Shown here: piece by piece, positions 53,954 to 63,946 of the stretch
Position numbering within the stretch: position 1 is the first letter of the stretch
Layout of the letters: every line of letters begins with the position of its first letter
DNA from: Ponticoccus litoralis
Lineage (GTDB): Bacteria; Pseudomonadota; Alphaproteobacteria; Rhodobacterales; Rhodobacteraceae
Length of the DNA stretch: 64,000 bases
NCBI RefSeq assembly: GCF_039769985.1
Contig: NZ_JBDNCH010000005.1
Coordinates: forward strand, 1 to 64,000
Reading direction: 5' to 3'
Notes under the pieces: model-generated
Database searches by the model: none
What the model was told of the DNA's origin: nothing
The model's input: the letters and a program-made list of their open reading frames with translations, nothing else
Program-made: the position numbers and the translations under genes

Positions 53954-54013
53954 TGAGGCTTTCGGATCAGAACGCCGTTGCCCCGATCCGGCGGCACGAG
54001 GTCGAAAGCCTCA
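53954..54013. other. Long-range inverted repeat, possible sRNA or leader
   Basis: TGAGGCTTTCG (53954-53964) and CGAAAGCCTCA (54003-54013), 11-bp perfect arms, with an inner CGGATC/GATCCG stem that partly competes. It lies 17 bp after the AT-rich palindrome. The rest of the stretch up to 54344 holds no gene that I can see. Confidence 0.35.
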
Positions 54014-54344
54014 GACGACCCCACGACCGCCACTAGACGCCAAAAGCCCGGAACTCTTTGGCGCCTGTCAGCCGGACCCTGCGCCTTGCGATGCATGTCC
54101 CGCCGACAGGGCCCCCCGCCCCTGGCATCGCCCGGCTCCCGGTGCGGCAAGCACCGGCAGCGCCTCTGTCAACGCCTGCCAAAAAGCGCCGGACAATGTC
54201 CTGTTACCTCAAAGATACAATTGGACTGCCTCACCGGGGCACCTGCGCGTCGGGTGGATTGAAATTCCCCAGTAAAACGGTCAAGAGACCCCTGCACGAT
54301 GCCTCAGCCAGGAACCAGCCAGGGCCACCATGATGGAGGCTCCC

Positions 54345-56453
54345 ATGCTTGTTTCCCGAATTGCCCTGCTTGCCGGCATTGCCGCGGTGTCGACCACGAC
54401 GCTTACCACACGCGCTCTGGCGCAGGATGGCACCGGGTTTGGTCTTGGAACGCTCGTTCTCGAAGCGGAAAGCGACGATACCCTGTTGCAGAACGGCTAT
54501 GTCGCCGAAAGCGTCGCCAGGCGACGCGCACCGACACGGCGATCCGCGACATTCCCCAGAACATCAGCACGGTGACGCAGGACCAGATCGAGGATCAGGA
54601 GCCGCGCACGCTGCTGGATGCGCTTGGCTATACCGCTGGTGCGAGCACCACCAATTTCGGCTTCGACAGCCGTTATGACGCGATCTACCTGCGCGGTTTC
54701 GCCTCTGCCTACACCGGCCTGTTCCGCGACGGGCTGCGGCAGGTCAACGGGCCCTCGGCGTGGTATCAGAACTACCCCTACAGCTTCGAAGCGGTTTCGG
54801 TGCTCAAGGGACCGTCGTCGTCGATGTACGGTGTCAGCGGCTCGGGCGGCATCGTCAACATCGTGTCGAAGCGCCCGAAACAGGAGCCCTTCCGCGAGGT
54901 GCAGCTGAGCTTCGGCACCGAGGCGCACAAGGAGCTGGATTTCGACTTCGCCGGGCCGGTCGGGGATGGGCGCCTCAGCTACCGCCTGACCGGCGTGTTG
55001 CGTGACGCCGAAACGCCGCTGGAAGGCTTCCGGGACGATCTCGCCATGATCGCGCCAGCCCTGACCTACCAGCTGACCGAGCGCACGACAGTCACCCTTC
55101 TGGGTGAATACGCAAAATCCACGCGCGGCGGCACGGCGTCCTACTACAACCCCTCATACGGCAAGGCCTCGCACATCTATGTCGGCGACCCCGATTACAA
55201 CGAATTCGACAACGAGCAGTGGCGCCTTGGCTACGAGATCGCGCACGAGCTGACCGACAGCGTGACCCTGCGCCAGAACCTGCGCTACTCCGAAGTCGAT
55301 GCCGATCTCGAATTCAGCGGTCTCTACGCGGCGGGTGCCGGACTGGGGCGCTACTGGGGGCACTACCTTGAAGACTCCCGGACCTTCGCCGTCGACACCA
55401 GCGCCGAGGCCTTCTTCACCACCGGTGCGCTGAACCACACGCTGGTGACCGGCCTCGACTACAGCGATGCCTCCTACGATGCCTATTACGGCGGCGTCGG
55501 CTATGTCTCGTCGGATGCGACGGACGCGATGAACCAGCCCTATTCCGGCGGGCAGGATATCGAACAGCTTGGCCTCTACCTGCACGACCAGATCCAGACC
55601 GGCGCCTGGACGGTCTTTCTCAGCGGTCGTTACGACTGGGTCCAGACCACCACCTTCGATGCCGCAGAGAACGGCACCGACACGTCCGACGAGGGGTTCT
55701 CTGGCCGGATCGGCGTGAGCTATGCGGTCAATGAAGACCTCTCGGTCTTTGCCAACCTGTCCAGCAGCTTCGTGCCGACCACCGGCCTGGTCTACGACGG
55801 CGCCCATGCGCCGGACAGCGAGCCGGACGGGCGATCCGACCCGGGGCCTGCAGAAGGAAATCGGCTTCAAGTACCAGTTGCCCAACACCGAAAGCCTGAT
55901 CACCGCCTCGCTCTTCGACATCCGCCAGGAGGACGGCGTGGTGTTCCAGACCGTCGATCCGGCGGATTTCGGCGGGCTCTATCAGGTGCAGGTGCCCTAT
56001 GATCTGCGCTCACGCGGGGTCGAGCTTGAGGGGCAGTTCAACTTCGGCAGCGGCCTGCGGATGACCGCCGCCTATAGCTATCTCGACATGGAGATCGAAC
56101 GCGGCGCCTCGGGCACCGAGGGCAAGCAGCTGTCGGCGACCCCCGAACACACGGCCTCGGTCTGGGGCTTCTACGAGCCAAGCGCCGGTGCGTTTGAAGG
56201 CTGGGGCTTTGGGGCCGGTCTGCGCTACGTCGGCGAAAGCTGGGGCGATGATACCAACAGCTTCCGCAACGACGACCAGCTCTTCGCGGACCTGTCGCTG
56301 TCCTACGATTTCGGCCAGCTTGGCCTTGACGGGCTTGGCCTGCGGCTGAACGTGAAGAACGTCTTCGACAACACCGACCAGACCTGTAGCGCCGGTTATT
56401 GCTACCGCACCGAGGGCCGCACCGCGACCGCCAGCATCGCGTACCGCTTCTGA
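54345..56453 (+). CDS. TonB-dependent siderophore receptor (hydroxamate type), two frameshifts
   Basis: About 703 aa. Start at 54345 follows GGAGG; signal peptide LVSRIALLAGIAAVSTTTL...ALA. Plug: AIRDIPQNISTVTQDQIEDQ, YLRGFASAYTGLFRDGLRQ, EVQLSFGTEAHKE; barrel ends in the typical aromatic YRF. Indels near 54528 and 55835. The plug sequence (SxxVxLKGPSSxxYG) groups with ferrichrome/rhodotorulic-acid receptors. TGATG junction with the permease gene. Confidence 0.9.
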
Positions 56454-57664
56454 TGTCGGGGCAAAGGGGACACTGGCGCGTCATCGGGGCCATCGGTGGC
56501 GTCTACGTGATGCAGAACGTCATCGGCGGGGTGACCTGGGCCGGGCTGCCCGGTGTGCTGCGGGCGCAGGAGCTTCCGTTGGACCAGATCGGGCTGGTCT
56601 CGCTGCTGGTGCTTCCACTGGGCGCTGAAATTCCTCTGGGCGCCGCGGATCGAGCGGTTCCGCCTGCCCGATGGCGGGCGCGACCGGTCGGCCCTGATCG
56701 TGCTGAGCGGCGTGACGGTGGTGATCACCGCGCTGCTGGCGGTCGGGCTCGTCGGGCCCTTCCCGGTGCTGCCGGTGCTGGCCATCCTGATGGTTGCGGC
56801 CTTCGCGACCGCCACCGTCGATATCGCCTGTGACGGCTATGCCGTCGCCGCGCTGCGGAACACGCGCTACGGCTGGGGCAATGCCGCCCAGGTCGGCGGG
56901 GCCTATCTTGGCTCTGCAATCGGCGGCGGCGTGTTCCTCATCCTTGTGGACCGCGTCGGATGGCTTGGCGCCAGCTGGGCGATGGCGCTGGTGATCGCCG
57001 TGCTCTGCCTGCCCTTCACACGCATCGCCCGCAGCCCCATGGCCCTGCCGCGCGCCCATACACCAAGCCTCAAAGCCGCCCTCCGGCGCCCGGAGGTCCG
57101 CAAGGGGCTGCTGATCGCCGCGCTCTACGTCGTGGCGCAGAAAACCGCGATAGGCATGTTCGGACCCTTCTTCATCGACGCGGGCTATGATCTGGCAAGC
57201 CTCGGCATCCTGAGCGGCGTCGGCAGCCTGACGCTGGGCTTTCTCGGGGCGATGCTGGGCGGCGGGTTCGTGCGTCGGTTCGGCGCCCAAAGCGTGCTGG
57301 TCGGCGCGGTTGCGCTGCAATCGGCGATCCTGGCGATCGTGGCCCTGTCGGCGGGCGACACGATCCTGCCTGCGGCCCTGTGGCGCCGCCGGCGATGGTG
57401 GCCAGTGCTGCCGTCATGGCCTTTGGCTTCGTCGCCCTCTACGGGCAGTTCATGGTCTGGTCCGACCCGCGTCAGGGCGGTGTCGACTTCACGCTTTTCC
57501 AATGCATGGATGCCGGGGTCTCGATGCTTTCGGGAACCGCCGCGGGTTTGCTGGCCGAACATTTCGGCTACGGGTTCTTCTTCGGTCTCGCCTGCGCGCT
57601 CTCGCTTGCGGCGCTGCCGATGATCTGGCGCGTTTCGGGGCAGAAGGCGGTGCTGCATGTCTGA
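56453..57664 (+). CDS. Siderophore inner-membrane permease (RhtX/FptX-like MFS), two frameshifts
   Basis: About 404 aa. AmpG/RhtX-type major facilitator: VYVMQNVIGGVTWAGLPGVLR, WALKFLWAPRIERFRLPDGG, ATVDIACDGYAVAALRNTRYGWGNAAQVGGAYLG (in parts), GQFMVWSDPRQGGVDFTLFQC. Indels near 56638 and 57380. Single-polypeptide permease that replaces an ABC transporter for siderophore entry. Sits between receptor and siderophore-interacting gene, overlapping both. Confidence 0.85.
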
Positions 57665-58685
57665 GTCCACCGCCCGCACCGCCCCTTTCGAGATGGAATT
57701 CGCGCTGCTGCGGCGGGGCGCCCTTGCGCAGGCCAGAGAACACGACCTGGCCGTGGCGCGGGACGACGCGGAGGGTCTCACGCTTGAAAGCTTCTATGGC
57801 AGGATAGACTTCCTGCCCTGCGCCGCCGGGCTTCAGATCGCGATCCGCGCGCCACATGCCGAGTACCTGCAGGTTCTGAAAGACGCGCTCGTGGCGCAGA
57901 TCGGCACCCATATGCCCAAGCTCGCAAACGCGATCCGCTGGAACGATGCGCCGCCGCAGGCGCGTCTTCCCGCCAATGCCGGCATCATGACCACGGTCGG
58001 CGTCGAGCCCATTTCCGGCGGCTTCCTGCGGGTGACCCTGCAGGGCGACGTGTCGCGCTTCTCCGATGCGGCGATCCATTTCCGGCTTGGCATCCCGCCC
58101 GAGGGGCGCGCGCCACGCTGGCCGACCGTGGCGCAGAACGGCGCGACCGACTGGCCCAAGGGCGAAGACAGGCTGCACCTTCCGGTCTACACCGCGCGCG
58201 CGGTCGATACGGCGCGCGGGCGGCTTTGCTTCGATCTTTTCGAGCACGCCGGAGGGCGCGCGACGCATTGGGCGCGAACCGCGCGCTTCGGCCAGCAGGT
58301 GCTGGTCACCGCCCCGGGGGGCGGTGGCTGTCTGGTGTCCGGCGCGCTGCGGGGCTTCGGGGACGAAACCGCCTTCCCGGCAATTGCCCGCATCCTCGAA
58401 GCAAACCCGGACGCGACCGGACACATCACGCTTTACGCCGACGCCGCGAGCACGGCCTACCCGTTCCCGACGCATCCGGGGTTGCAGATCGACCACGCCG
58501 CGCCGGGACAGCGGGACCGGATGGCACAGGACGCAGAGGCCGCGATTGCCGGGGGGCAGGACATCTTCCTCTGGTTCGCGGGAGAGCGAGAGCTGGCCAC
58601 CGCGGTCCGCTCTGCACGGCGCGCCTCGGGCCGACGCCCGAAAGATGCCTATGTCTCTGCCTTCTGGCAGAAAGCGCCGTCATGA
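57657..58685 (+). CDS. Siderophore-interacting protein (DUF2218 plus SIP)
   Basis: 342 aa, intact. N-terminal DUF2218-type segment (about 15-95; LPCAAGLQIAIRAPHAEYLQVLK), then an FAD/NAD(P)-dependent ferric-siderophore reductase domain (GGFLRVTLQGDVSRFSD, VLVTAPGGGGCL, IFLWFAGERELATAVRSARR). Would reduce Fe3+-siderophore in the cytoplasm and release iron. 8-bp overlap with the permease gene. Confidence 0.87.
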   Translation: MSESTARTAPFEMEFALLRRGALAQAREHDLAVARDDAEGLTLESFYGRIDFLPCAAGLQIAIRAPHAEYLQVLKDALVAQIGTHMPKLANAIRWNDAPPQARLPANAGIMTTVGVEPISGGFLRVTLQGDVSRFSDAAIHFRLGIPPEGRAPRWPTVAQNGATDWPKGEDRLHLPVYTARAVDTARGRLCFDLFEHAGGRATHWARTARFGQQVLVTAPGGGGCLVSGALRGFGDETAFPAIARILEANPDATGHITLYADAASTAYPFPTHPGLQIDHAAPGQRDRMAQDAEAAIAGGQDIFLWFAGERELATAVRSARRASGRRPKDAYVSAFWQKAPS

Positions 58686-58791
58686 CCTGCCGCAACCCGG
58701 GGTGACCGCCCGGCGCATAGGGCCCGGCCCATCCTTCGCCGCCACGGGCCGCAAGGGCTTTCTTCACGGTCGGCGGTCAGGAGGTGACGGG

Positions 58792-59205
58792 TCACCCGCC
58801 ACCGCAACGCGCGACCACGGCGCCCTGACCCTGCGCGATCATGGCGCCCTTTTCGATCACGGTTCTTCCGCGCAGCAGGACCGTTTCGGGCCAGCCCTGA
58901 ACCTCGAACTCCTCGGAGGGCGTGTAATCCGCTCCGTCGTGCAGGTCGTCGTGCCGGATGACGCCACGGGTCTCGGGGCTCCAGATTGCAAAATCGGCAT
59001 CGCTGCCAATCGCGATCGTCCCTTTTTGCGGATAGAGGCCGTAAGTCTTGGCATGGTTGGTCGCGCTCAGCGCAACAAAGCGGGGCAGATCGATCCGCCC
59101 CTTCATGACTCCCTCTGAAAACAGGATCGTCAAGCGTGTCTCGACACCGGGAATACCGTTCGGGATATGGCGATGATTGTGCTTCAGCTTTACGGAACCG
59201 CCCGG
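58792..59205 (-). pseudogene. Hydantoinase/dihydropyrimidinase, C-terminal remnant
   Basis: About 130 codons matching the last third of D-hydantoinases/dihydropyrimidinases (IPNGIPGVETRLTILFSEGV, MKGRIDLPRFVALSATNHAK, GTIAIGSDADFAIWSPE, DYTPSEEFEVQGWPETV). The metal-binding N-terminal two thirds are missing and no start codon fits, so this is a decayed fragment, probably left by a rearrangement. Confidence 0.8.
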
Positions 59206-59226
59206 GCGGCGCGTCAAGTGGCCCGG

Positions 59227-59541
59227 TCAGCCCTGAACCCAGACCGAGATCGTGATCGATTCCGGTAGGTCCACGAAGCCGTCGACATTGACCACGCGCA
59301 CGCGCATGTGGCGGCCCTCTTCGATCAGCGGTCGCAGGCTGGCCTCGTGCTCCGAGCCGACCCGCCCGACCGGGCGCAACCCGCGCCCGACGAAGCGGCT
59401 GGCCCATGTCCGGGGCCGCGCCATCATGGCGACATGATCCTCGTCCAGACCGATTTCCAGATCGTCGCCGGGACACAGCCGGAAACGCCCCAGGTCGCTG
59501 GGGGTCTGCATAAGCTTGCAGGAGTAGATCAACGGATGCAT
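59227..59541 (-). CDS. Small protein of unknown function, possibly HIRAN-like
   Basis: 104 aa from ATG 59541. Segment GDDLEIGLDEDHVAMMARP, GRGLRPVGRVGSEHEASLRPLIEEG and MRVRVVNV resembles the end of a HIRAN domain, a DNA-end-binding module. The match is weak and by eye only. It abuts the hydantoinase remnant, which suggests transferred or rearranged DNA. May not be a real gene. Confidence 0.4.
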   Translation of the reverse strand: MHPLIYSCKLMQTPSDLGRFRLCPGDDLEIGLDEDHVAMMARPRTWASRFVGRGLRPVGRVGSEHEASLRPLIEEGRHMRVRVVNVDGFVDLPESITISVWVQG

Positions 59542-59845
59542 CTGTTCGGCCCTCGATAGCGACGCTCTTTGTGGCGTCCGATTCTATGGCCAGAATACCT
59601 GCGTCAACCGCACCATCCAAACGGGAAAGCGGTCAGCGCGTCACAATTCTGTCGCGCAGAGGACAGGGCGCCACCCCTGCCCCGGCGTCATGGTGCACCC
59701 GGTACGGTCACAAGCACCGGCGCGGGTCGGGCAAGGCACCATAGACCCGCCCGGAAGGCGGGTGCCCAGGCTGTGCAGCACCCCCTGCCCCCTCTCAAGG
59801 CCGCCGTTGGCGGGCGGGTGCCCGCGCGACGAACGCCCCGACCGG
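59542..59845. other. 304-bp gap before the SDR gene end
   Basis: Contains an ACCCGCC-CGGAA-GGCGGGT hairpin (about 59743-59765), a possible terminator for the SDR gene that ends at 59846. Otherwise GC-rich; nothing seen. Confidence 0.3.
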
Positions 59846-60628
59846 TTACGGCATCAGCTGCCCGCCGTTGACCTCCAGCGTCTGGCCGATGATGTAGCCC
59901 GACAGCGCCTCGGAGGCGAGGAAGAGATAGGCGCCGACGCATTCCTCGGCGACCCCGTGGCGGCCCTGCGGGATGGTGGCGCGCATCGCCTCCATCTGAG
60001 CCTCGGTCGAGTAGCGTTCGTGGAAGGGCGTGGTGATCACCCCCGGCGCCACCGCGTTGACGCGGATGCCGTCGCCGATCCACTCTTTCGCCATGCCGCG
60101 CGTCACGTTCGACACGAAGGCCTTGGACGAACCATACAGCCCCGCCCCGCCGCTTGCCCCGTTGCGGGCCGCGATCGAGGTGGTGTTGATGATGAAGCCG
60201 CCGCCCTGCTTCTTCAGGTGTGGCACCGCGGCCACGGCGGCCACAAGGACCGACCGGGCGTTGAGGTCCATGATGCGGTCGTAATCCTCGTCCGTCGCCT
60301 CGGCGTAGGGCACGCGCTTGACCATGCCGCCGGCGTTGCTGATCAGCCCGTCCAGCCCGCCAAGCGCCGTGGCCGCCTCTTCGACCGCCGCGGCCAGCGC
60401 CGCGCTGTCCGAGGCATCGGCACGGATCGCCACGGCAAAACCGCCCGCTGCCTCGATATCGGCGACCACCGCCTCTGCCGCCTCCTTGCTGGCGTTGTAA
60501 TGCACCGCCACCACGGCGCCCTGCGCGCCGAAGGCGCGCGCCAGCGCCGCCCCGATGCCCGTCGAGGCCCCGGTGATCAGGACGCGTTTGCCGGCGAGGT
60601 CCGGCAGGGTTCCGTACTGTCTGGTCAA
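59846..60628 (-). CDS. Short-chain dehydrogenase/reductase (FabG-like)
   Basis: 260 aa. TTG start at 60628 has GGGAGAGAGA in front; the frame is open further upstream but without protein-like content. TGASTGIGAALARAFGAQG cofactor loop, NAG motif SNAGGMV, YGSSKAF catalytic segment (Y-x3-K), and VNGGQLMP at the end. Divergent from the TRAP operon, so it may act on a hydroxy/keto acid or sugar acid imported by TRAP. Confidence 0.88.
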   Translation of the reverse strand: MTRQYGTLPDLAGKRVLITGASTGIGAALARAFGAQGAVVAVHYNASKEAAEAVVADIEAAGGFAVAIRADASDSAALAAAVEEAATALGGLDGLISNAGGMVKRVPYAEATDEDYDRIMDLNARSVLVAAVAAVPHLKKQGGGFIINTTSIAARNGASGGAGLYGSSKAFVSNVTRGMAKEWIGDGIRVNAVAPGVITTPFHERYSTEAQMEAMRATIPQGRHGVAEECVGAYLFLASEALSGYIIGQTLEVNGGQLMP

Positions 60629-60762
60629 TCTCTCTCTCCCTTGGCTGCCCCGGCGGGGCAGGTGCTTGGACGACATGTCAGTGAACTGTTGCACGAATGT
60701 CCGATTTGCTACCATACTAGAAAACAGTCCGGGACCGTAAACGCCGGGCAAGGGAGGAAATC

Positions 60763-61738
60763 ATGAAGACATTGACTGCCGCGGCGACCTGCGCCGCGCT
60801 GCTCGCGGGGACGTCCGCCGGTGCAACCGAACTGGTCGGCGCCGTCCAGTTCGACGAAAATCACGCCTTCACCAAGGCCCTGCGCGAATTCGAACGGGTC
60901 GCGGGCGAATGCTCGGGCGGGTCGCTGACCTTCGAGCTTCACCTCAACTCCGAGCTTGGCCTCGAAAAGGATTACTTCGAGAACATGAGCCAGGGCATCG
61001 CCGTCGATTACGGCATCGTCAGCCCCTCGCACATGTCGACCTTCAGCCAGAAAGCGCCGCTGATGGACATGCCCTTCCTGTTCCGCGATCTCGACCACTG
61101 GAACGCGGTGATGGAGCAGGACGCGCTGGCGCCACTGGCCGAGGACGTGCTGGACAAGGCCAATGTGCGGCTGATCGGCTACGCCGGGGGCGGCACGCGC
61201 AACCTGATCGTCAACAAGCCCGTCACCACCATGGCGGAACTGGAAGGCCTGCCGATGCGGGTCATGGGCGCCCCGATCCAGACGCGCATCTTCGAGGCCA
61301 TCAAGGCGGCTCCTTCGGTCATCGCCTATGACGAGGTCTACAACGCCATCCAGACCGGGGTGATCGACGCGGCACGAAAACGAGGCGGCGGGCATCGAAC
61401 AGATGAAGTTCTACGAGGTCGGCCCCGAGATCGCGCTGACCAAGCACGCGATCACCGTGCGCCCCATCGCCTTCTCGAACGCTACCTTCGAACGCCTGAC
61501 GCCCGAAGAGCAGGACTGCGTCCTGCAGGCCGGCAAGGCCGGCGGCAAGCTGGGCCGCGACGTCGAAAGCGGTCAGGACAGCGAGAAGCTGAAGGCCATG
61601 GAAGAGGCGGGGCTCTTGAAGACCCACGAGTTCACAGAGCGCGACATGCTTCTGGAACTCGCCGCGCCGGTCAAGGCCGCCTATGCCGAGGAACTGGGCG
61701 CGACCGACGTCCTGCAATCCATCGAAGCCGTCGAATAA
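60763..61738 (+). CDS. TRAP transporter substrate-binding protein (DctP-like), one frameshift
   Basis: About 324 aa. Signal peptide MKTLTAAATCAALLAGTSAGA. DctP family: HAFTKALREFERVAGE, MDMPFLFRDLDHWN, NKPVTTMAELEGLPMRVMG with the carboxylate-binding arginine, AYDEVYNAIQTGVIDAA, then after an extra C near 61376 ENEAAGIEQMKFYEV. Binds an organic acid in the periplasm for the DctQM carrier. Confidence 0.9.
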
Positions 61739-61750
61739 CGGCAACACCGG

Positions 61751-61776
61751 GCCCCGGCGCGCGACCGCGCCGGGGC
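61751..61776 (+). promoter_or_regulatory. Intercistronic hairpin between dctP and dctQ
   Basis: GCCCCGGCGCG / CGCGCCGGGGC, perfect 11-bp stem with loop CGAC, followed by GCTTCTTCGTTC. Partial terminator or mRNA stabiliser, keeping binding protein in excess. Confidence 0.6.
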
Positions 61777-61808
61777 GCTTCTTCGTTCAAAATCGAGCAG
61801 GACGCGCC

Positions 61809-62303
61809 ATGCGCATGATTCTGGAAGGCTATTATCGCCTTCTGAAGGCACTGATCACCCTGCTGATGGCGGCGCTGATCGTGCCCGTCACCATGCAGAT
61901 CCTCAGCCGCTACACCGGCCTCATCCCCCGCTACATCTGGACCGAAGAGATCGCCCGCTTCTGTTTCGTCTGGATCATCCTGATCGGCGCGATGATCGCG
62001 GTCCGCGACGGCACCCATTTCGACGTCGACGTGCTGCCGCACAGCGCCAATCCCGGGGTCGAGTTCGCCTCGAAGCTTTTCGTGAACCTGGCGATCCTTG
62101 CCATGGCGCTGTCCTTCCTCTGGTGGGGGCAGGATTTCTTCGTGCTGGGCGCGCGGCAAAGGTCCGAGATCTTCGGCCTGCCGATGTGGATGATCTACGT
62201 CGCCTGGCCCCTTGCGGGCGGCACATGGGCCGTCTTCGTGATCGAGCGCATCGTCAACGACCTCCGCGCGCTGAAGGAAGGAGAGCTTCATGGGGCCGGC
62301 TGA
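61809..62303 (+). CDS. TRAP transporter small permease (DctQ-like)
   Basis: 164 aa with four membrane spans (LITLLMAALIVPVTMQIL, FCFVWIILIGAMIAV, FVNLAILAMALSFLWW, IYVAWPLAGGTWAVFVI) and the DctQ motif TEEIARFCFVW. Overlaps dctM by 14 bp. Confidence 0.93.
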   Translation: MRMILEGYYRLLKALITLLMAALIVPVTMQILSRYTGLIPRYIWTEEIARFCFVWIILIGAMIAVRDGTHFDVDVLPHSANPGVEFASKLFVNLAILAMALSFLWWGQDFFVLGARQRSEIFGLPMWMIYVAWPLAGGTWAVFVIERIVNDLRALKEGELHGAG

Positions 62304-63594
62304 AGTCGCAACACTGCTGTTCGGAACCTTCGGGGTTCTGGTTTTCCTGCGCGTGCCGGTGGCCTTCGCGCTCGGCCTTGCGGTGGTGCCGGTCTTCTTC
62401 ATCGACGACCGCCTGACTCCCGTGCTGCTGATGCGGGAAATGTTCAAAAGCTACAACGCCTTCGTCCTGCTGGCGGTGCCCTTCTTCCTGCTGGCGGCGA
62501 ACCTGATGAACTCTGCCGGCATCACCGACCGGCTGATCCGGCTGGCGCGGGCGCTGGTCGGCCACCTGCCCGGCGGTCTGGGGCATGTGAACGTGGTGGT
62601 CTCGATGCTGTTCGCGGGCATCTCGGGCTCGTCTACGGCGGATGCGGCGGGCATCGGTTCGCTGCTGATCCCGCAGATGAAGAAAGAGGGCTACAGTTCG
62701 TCCTTCGCGGTGGCGATCACCGCCTGTTCCAGCGTCATGGGGGTGATCATCCCGCCCTCGATCCTGATGGTGGTCTGGGGCGGGCTGATGTCGGTCTCGA
62801 TCGGCGGGCTGTTCCTTGCGGGCGTGGTGCCCGGGGTGCTGGTGGCGCTGTCGCAGATGATCACCGTCTACCTCTACGCCAAGAAATACGGCTATCCGCT
62901 GCACGACCGCTCGACCTTCCGCGAACTGATGAGCGCGACGGCGGGCGCCTCGCTGGCACTGATGACCCCCATCATCATCGTCGGAGGCATCGTCGGCGGC
63001 TTCTTCACGCCGACCGAGGCCTCTGTGGTGGCGGTGCTCTACTCGCTGGTGCTGGGGCTCTTCGTCTACCGCTCGATCACCTTCCGGCAGCTGCCGCATG
63101 TGCTGTATGACAGCGCCCGCTTCGCGGCGATCACGCTGTTCTGCATCGGCACGGCCTCGGCCTTTGGCTGGTGCCTCGCCTACTTCAAGATCCCCGCCGC
63201 GCTGGTCGCCCAGATCGACGCGCTGGGGCTTGGGCTGGTGGGCACCGGGATCATGTGCGCGCTGGCCTTCCTGCTGATCGGCATGTTCATCGACGCGATC
63301 CCCGCGATCATCATCCTTGGCACCGTGCTGTTCCCGGTCACGCAGCACGTGGGCATGCACCCGATTCACTTTGCCATCATCGGGGTGCTCAGCCTTGCCT
63401 TTGGGCTGGTGACGCCACCCTACGGGCTGTGCCTGCTGATCGCGGCCTCGATCGGGAAGATCCGGCTGGTCGACGCGCTGCGCGACGTGATCGTGATCCT
63501 GATGCCCATGGTGGTGGTGCTCCTGATCATCATCCTGCTGCCGGACCTGATCCTCGCCCTGCCCCGCTGGGTGATGCCGACCTTCATCCAGTAG
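62290..63594 (+). CDS. TRAP transporter large permease (DctM-like)
   Basis: 434 aa, intact. Twelve or so hydrophobic spans; DctM hallmarks SGSSTADAAGIGSLLIPQMKKEGY, CSSVMGVIIPPSI, VGGIVGGFFTPTEAS, GLVTPPYGLCLLIAA. Sodium-driven translocation channel of the TRAP system. Followed by a strong hairpin. Confidence 0.94.
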   Translation: MGPAEVATLLFGTFGVLVFLRVPVAFALGLAVVPVFFIDDRLTPVLLMREMFKSYNAFVLLAVPFFLLAANLMNSAGITDRLIRLARALVGHLPGGLGHVNVVVSMLFAGISGSSTADAAGIGSLLIPQMKKEGYSSSFAVAITACSSVMGVIIPPSILMVVWGGLMSVSIGGLFLAGVVPGVLVALSQMITVYLYAKKYGYPLHDRSTFRELMSATAGASLALMTPIIIVGGIVGGFFTPTEASVVAVLYSLVLGLFVYRSITFRQLPHVLYDSARFAAITLFCIGTASAFGWCLAYFKIPAALVAQIDALGLGLVGTGIMCALAFLLIGMFIDAIPAIIILGTVLFPVTQHVGMHPIHFAIIGVLSLAFGLVTPPYGLCLLIAASIGKIRLVDALRDVIVILMPMVVVLLIIILLPDLILALPRWVMPTFIQ

Positions 63595-63599
63595 CGACA

Positions 63600-63629
63600 G
63601 CGGGCCGCGCCCATCCCGGCGCGGCCCGC
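63600..63629 (+). terminator. Terminator of the dctPQM operon
   Basis: GCGGGCCGCGCC / GGCGCGGCCCGC, perfect 12-bp stem with loop CATCCC, starting 5 bp after the dctM stop. No T-tract. From 63630 to 63946 the DNA is GC-rich and holds no gene that I can see. Confidence 0.6.
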
Positions 63630-63946
63630 CGCAACCCTGCGCGCCTCACGGATCGAGCCGGACCGCAAGACGCCATCGACTGCCGGGAGGCGCGGCGCCA
63701 ACCCGGGCGCCAAGCGCTTCGGCCCCGGCCCTTCAACCGCTTCGCCAGCGGCGCGCGGCCCCCGCCCTCATGACCCCGGTTTCGCACGCATGGACCCCGC
63801 CCCGGCCCCGATACGCACCGCCGCCTTTGCGCGCCCGACCGCCGATGCGGCACAGGCTGCCGTAACGGCAGGCTTGGTCGGAATCGTACATTGCTGTCAC
63901 ATTTCCATGCAACAGACGCAGCCGACTGCCACAGGGGGTGAGAGAC

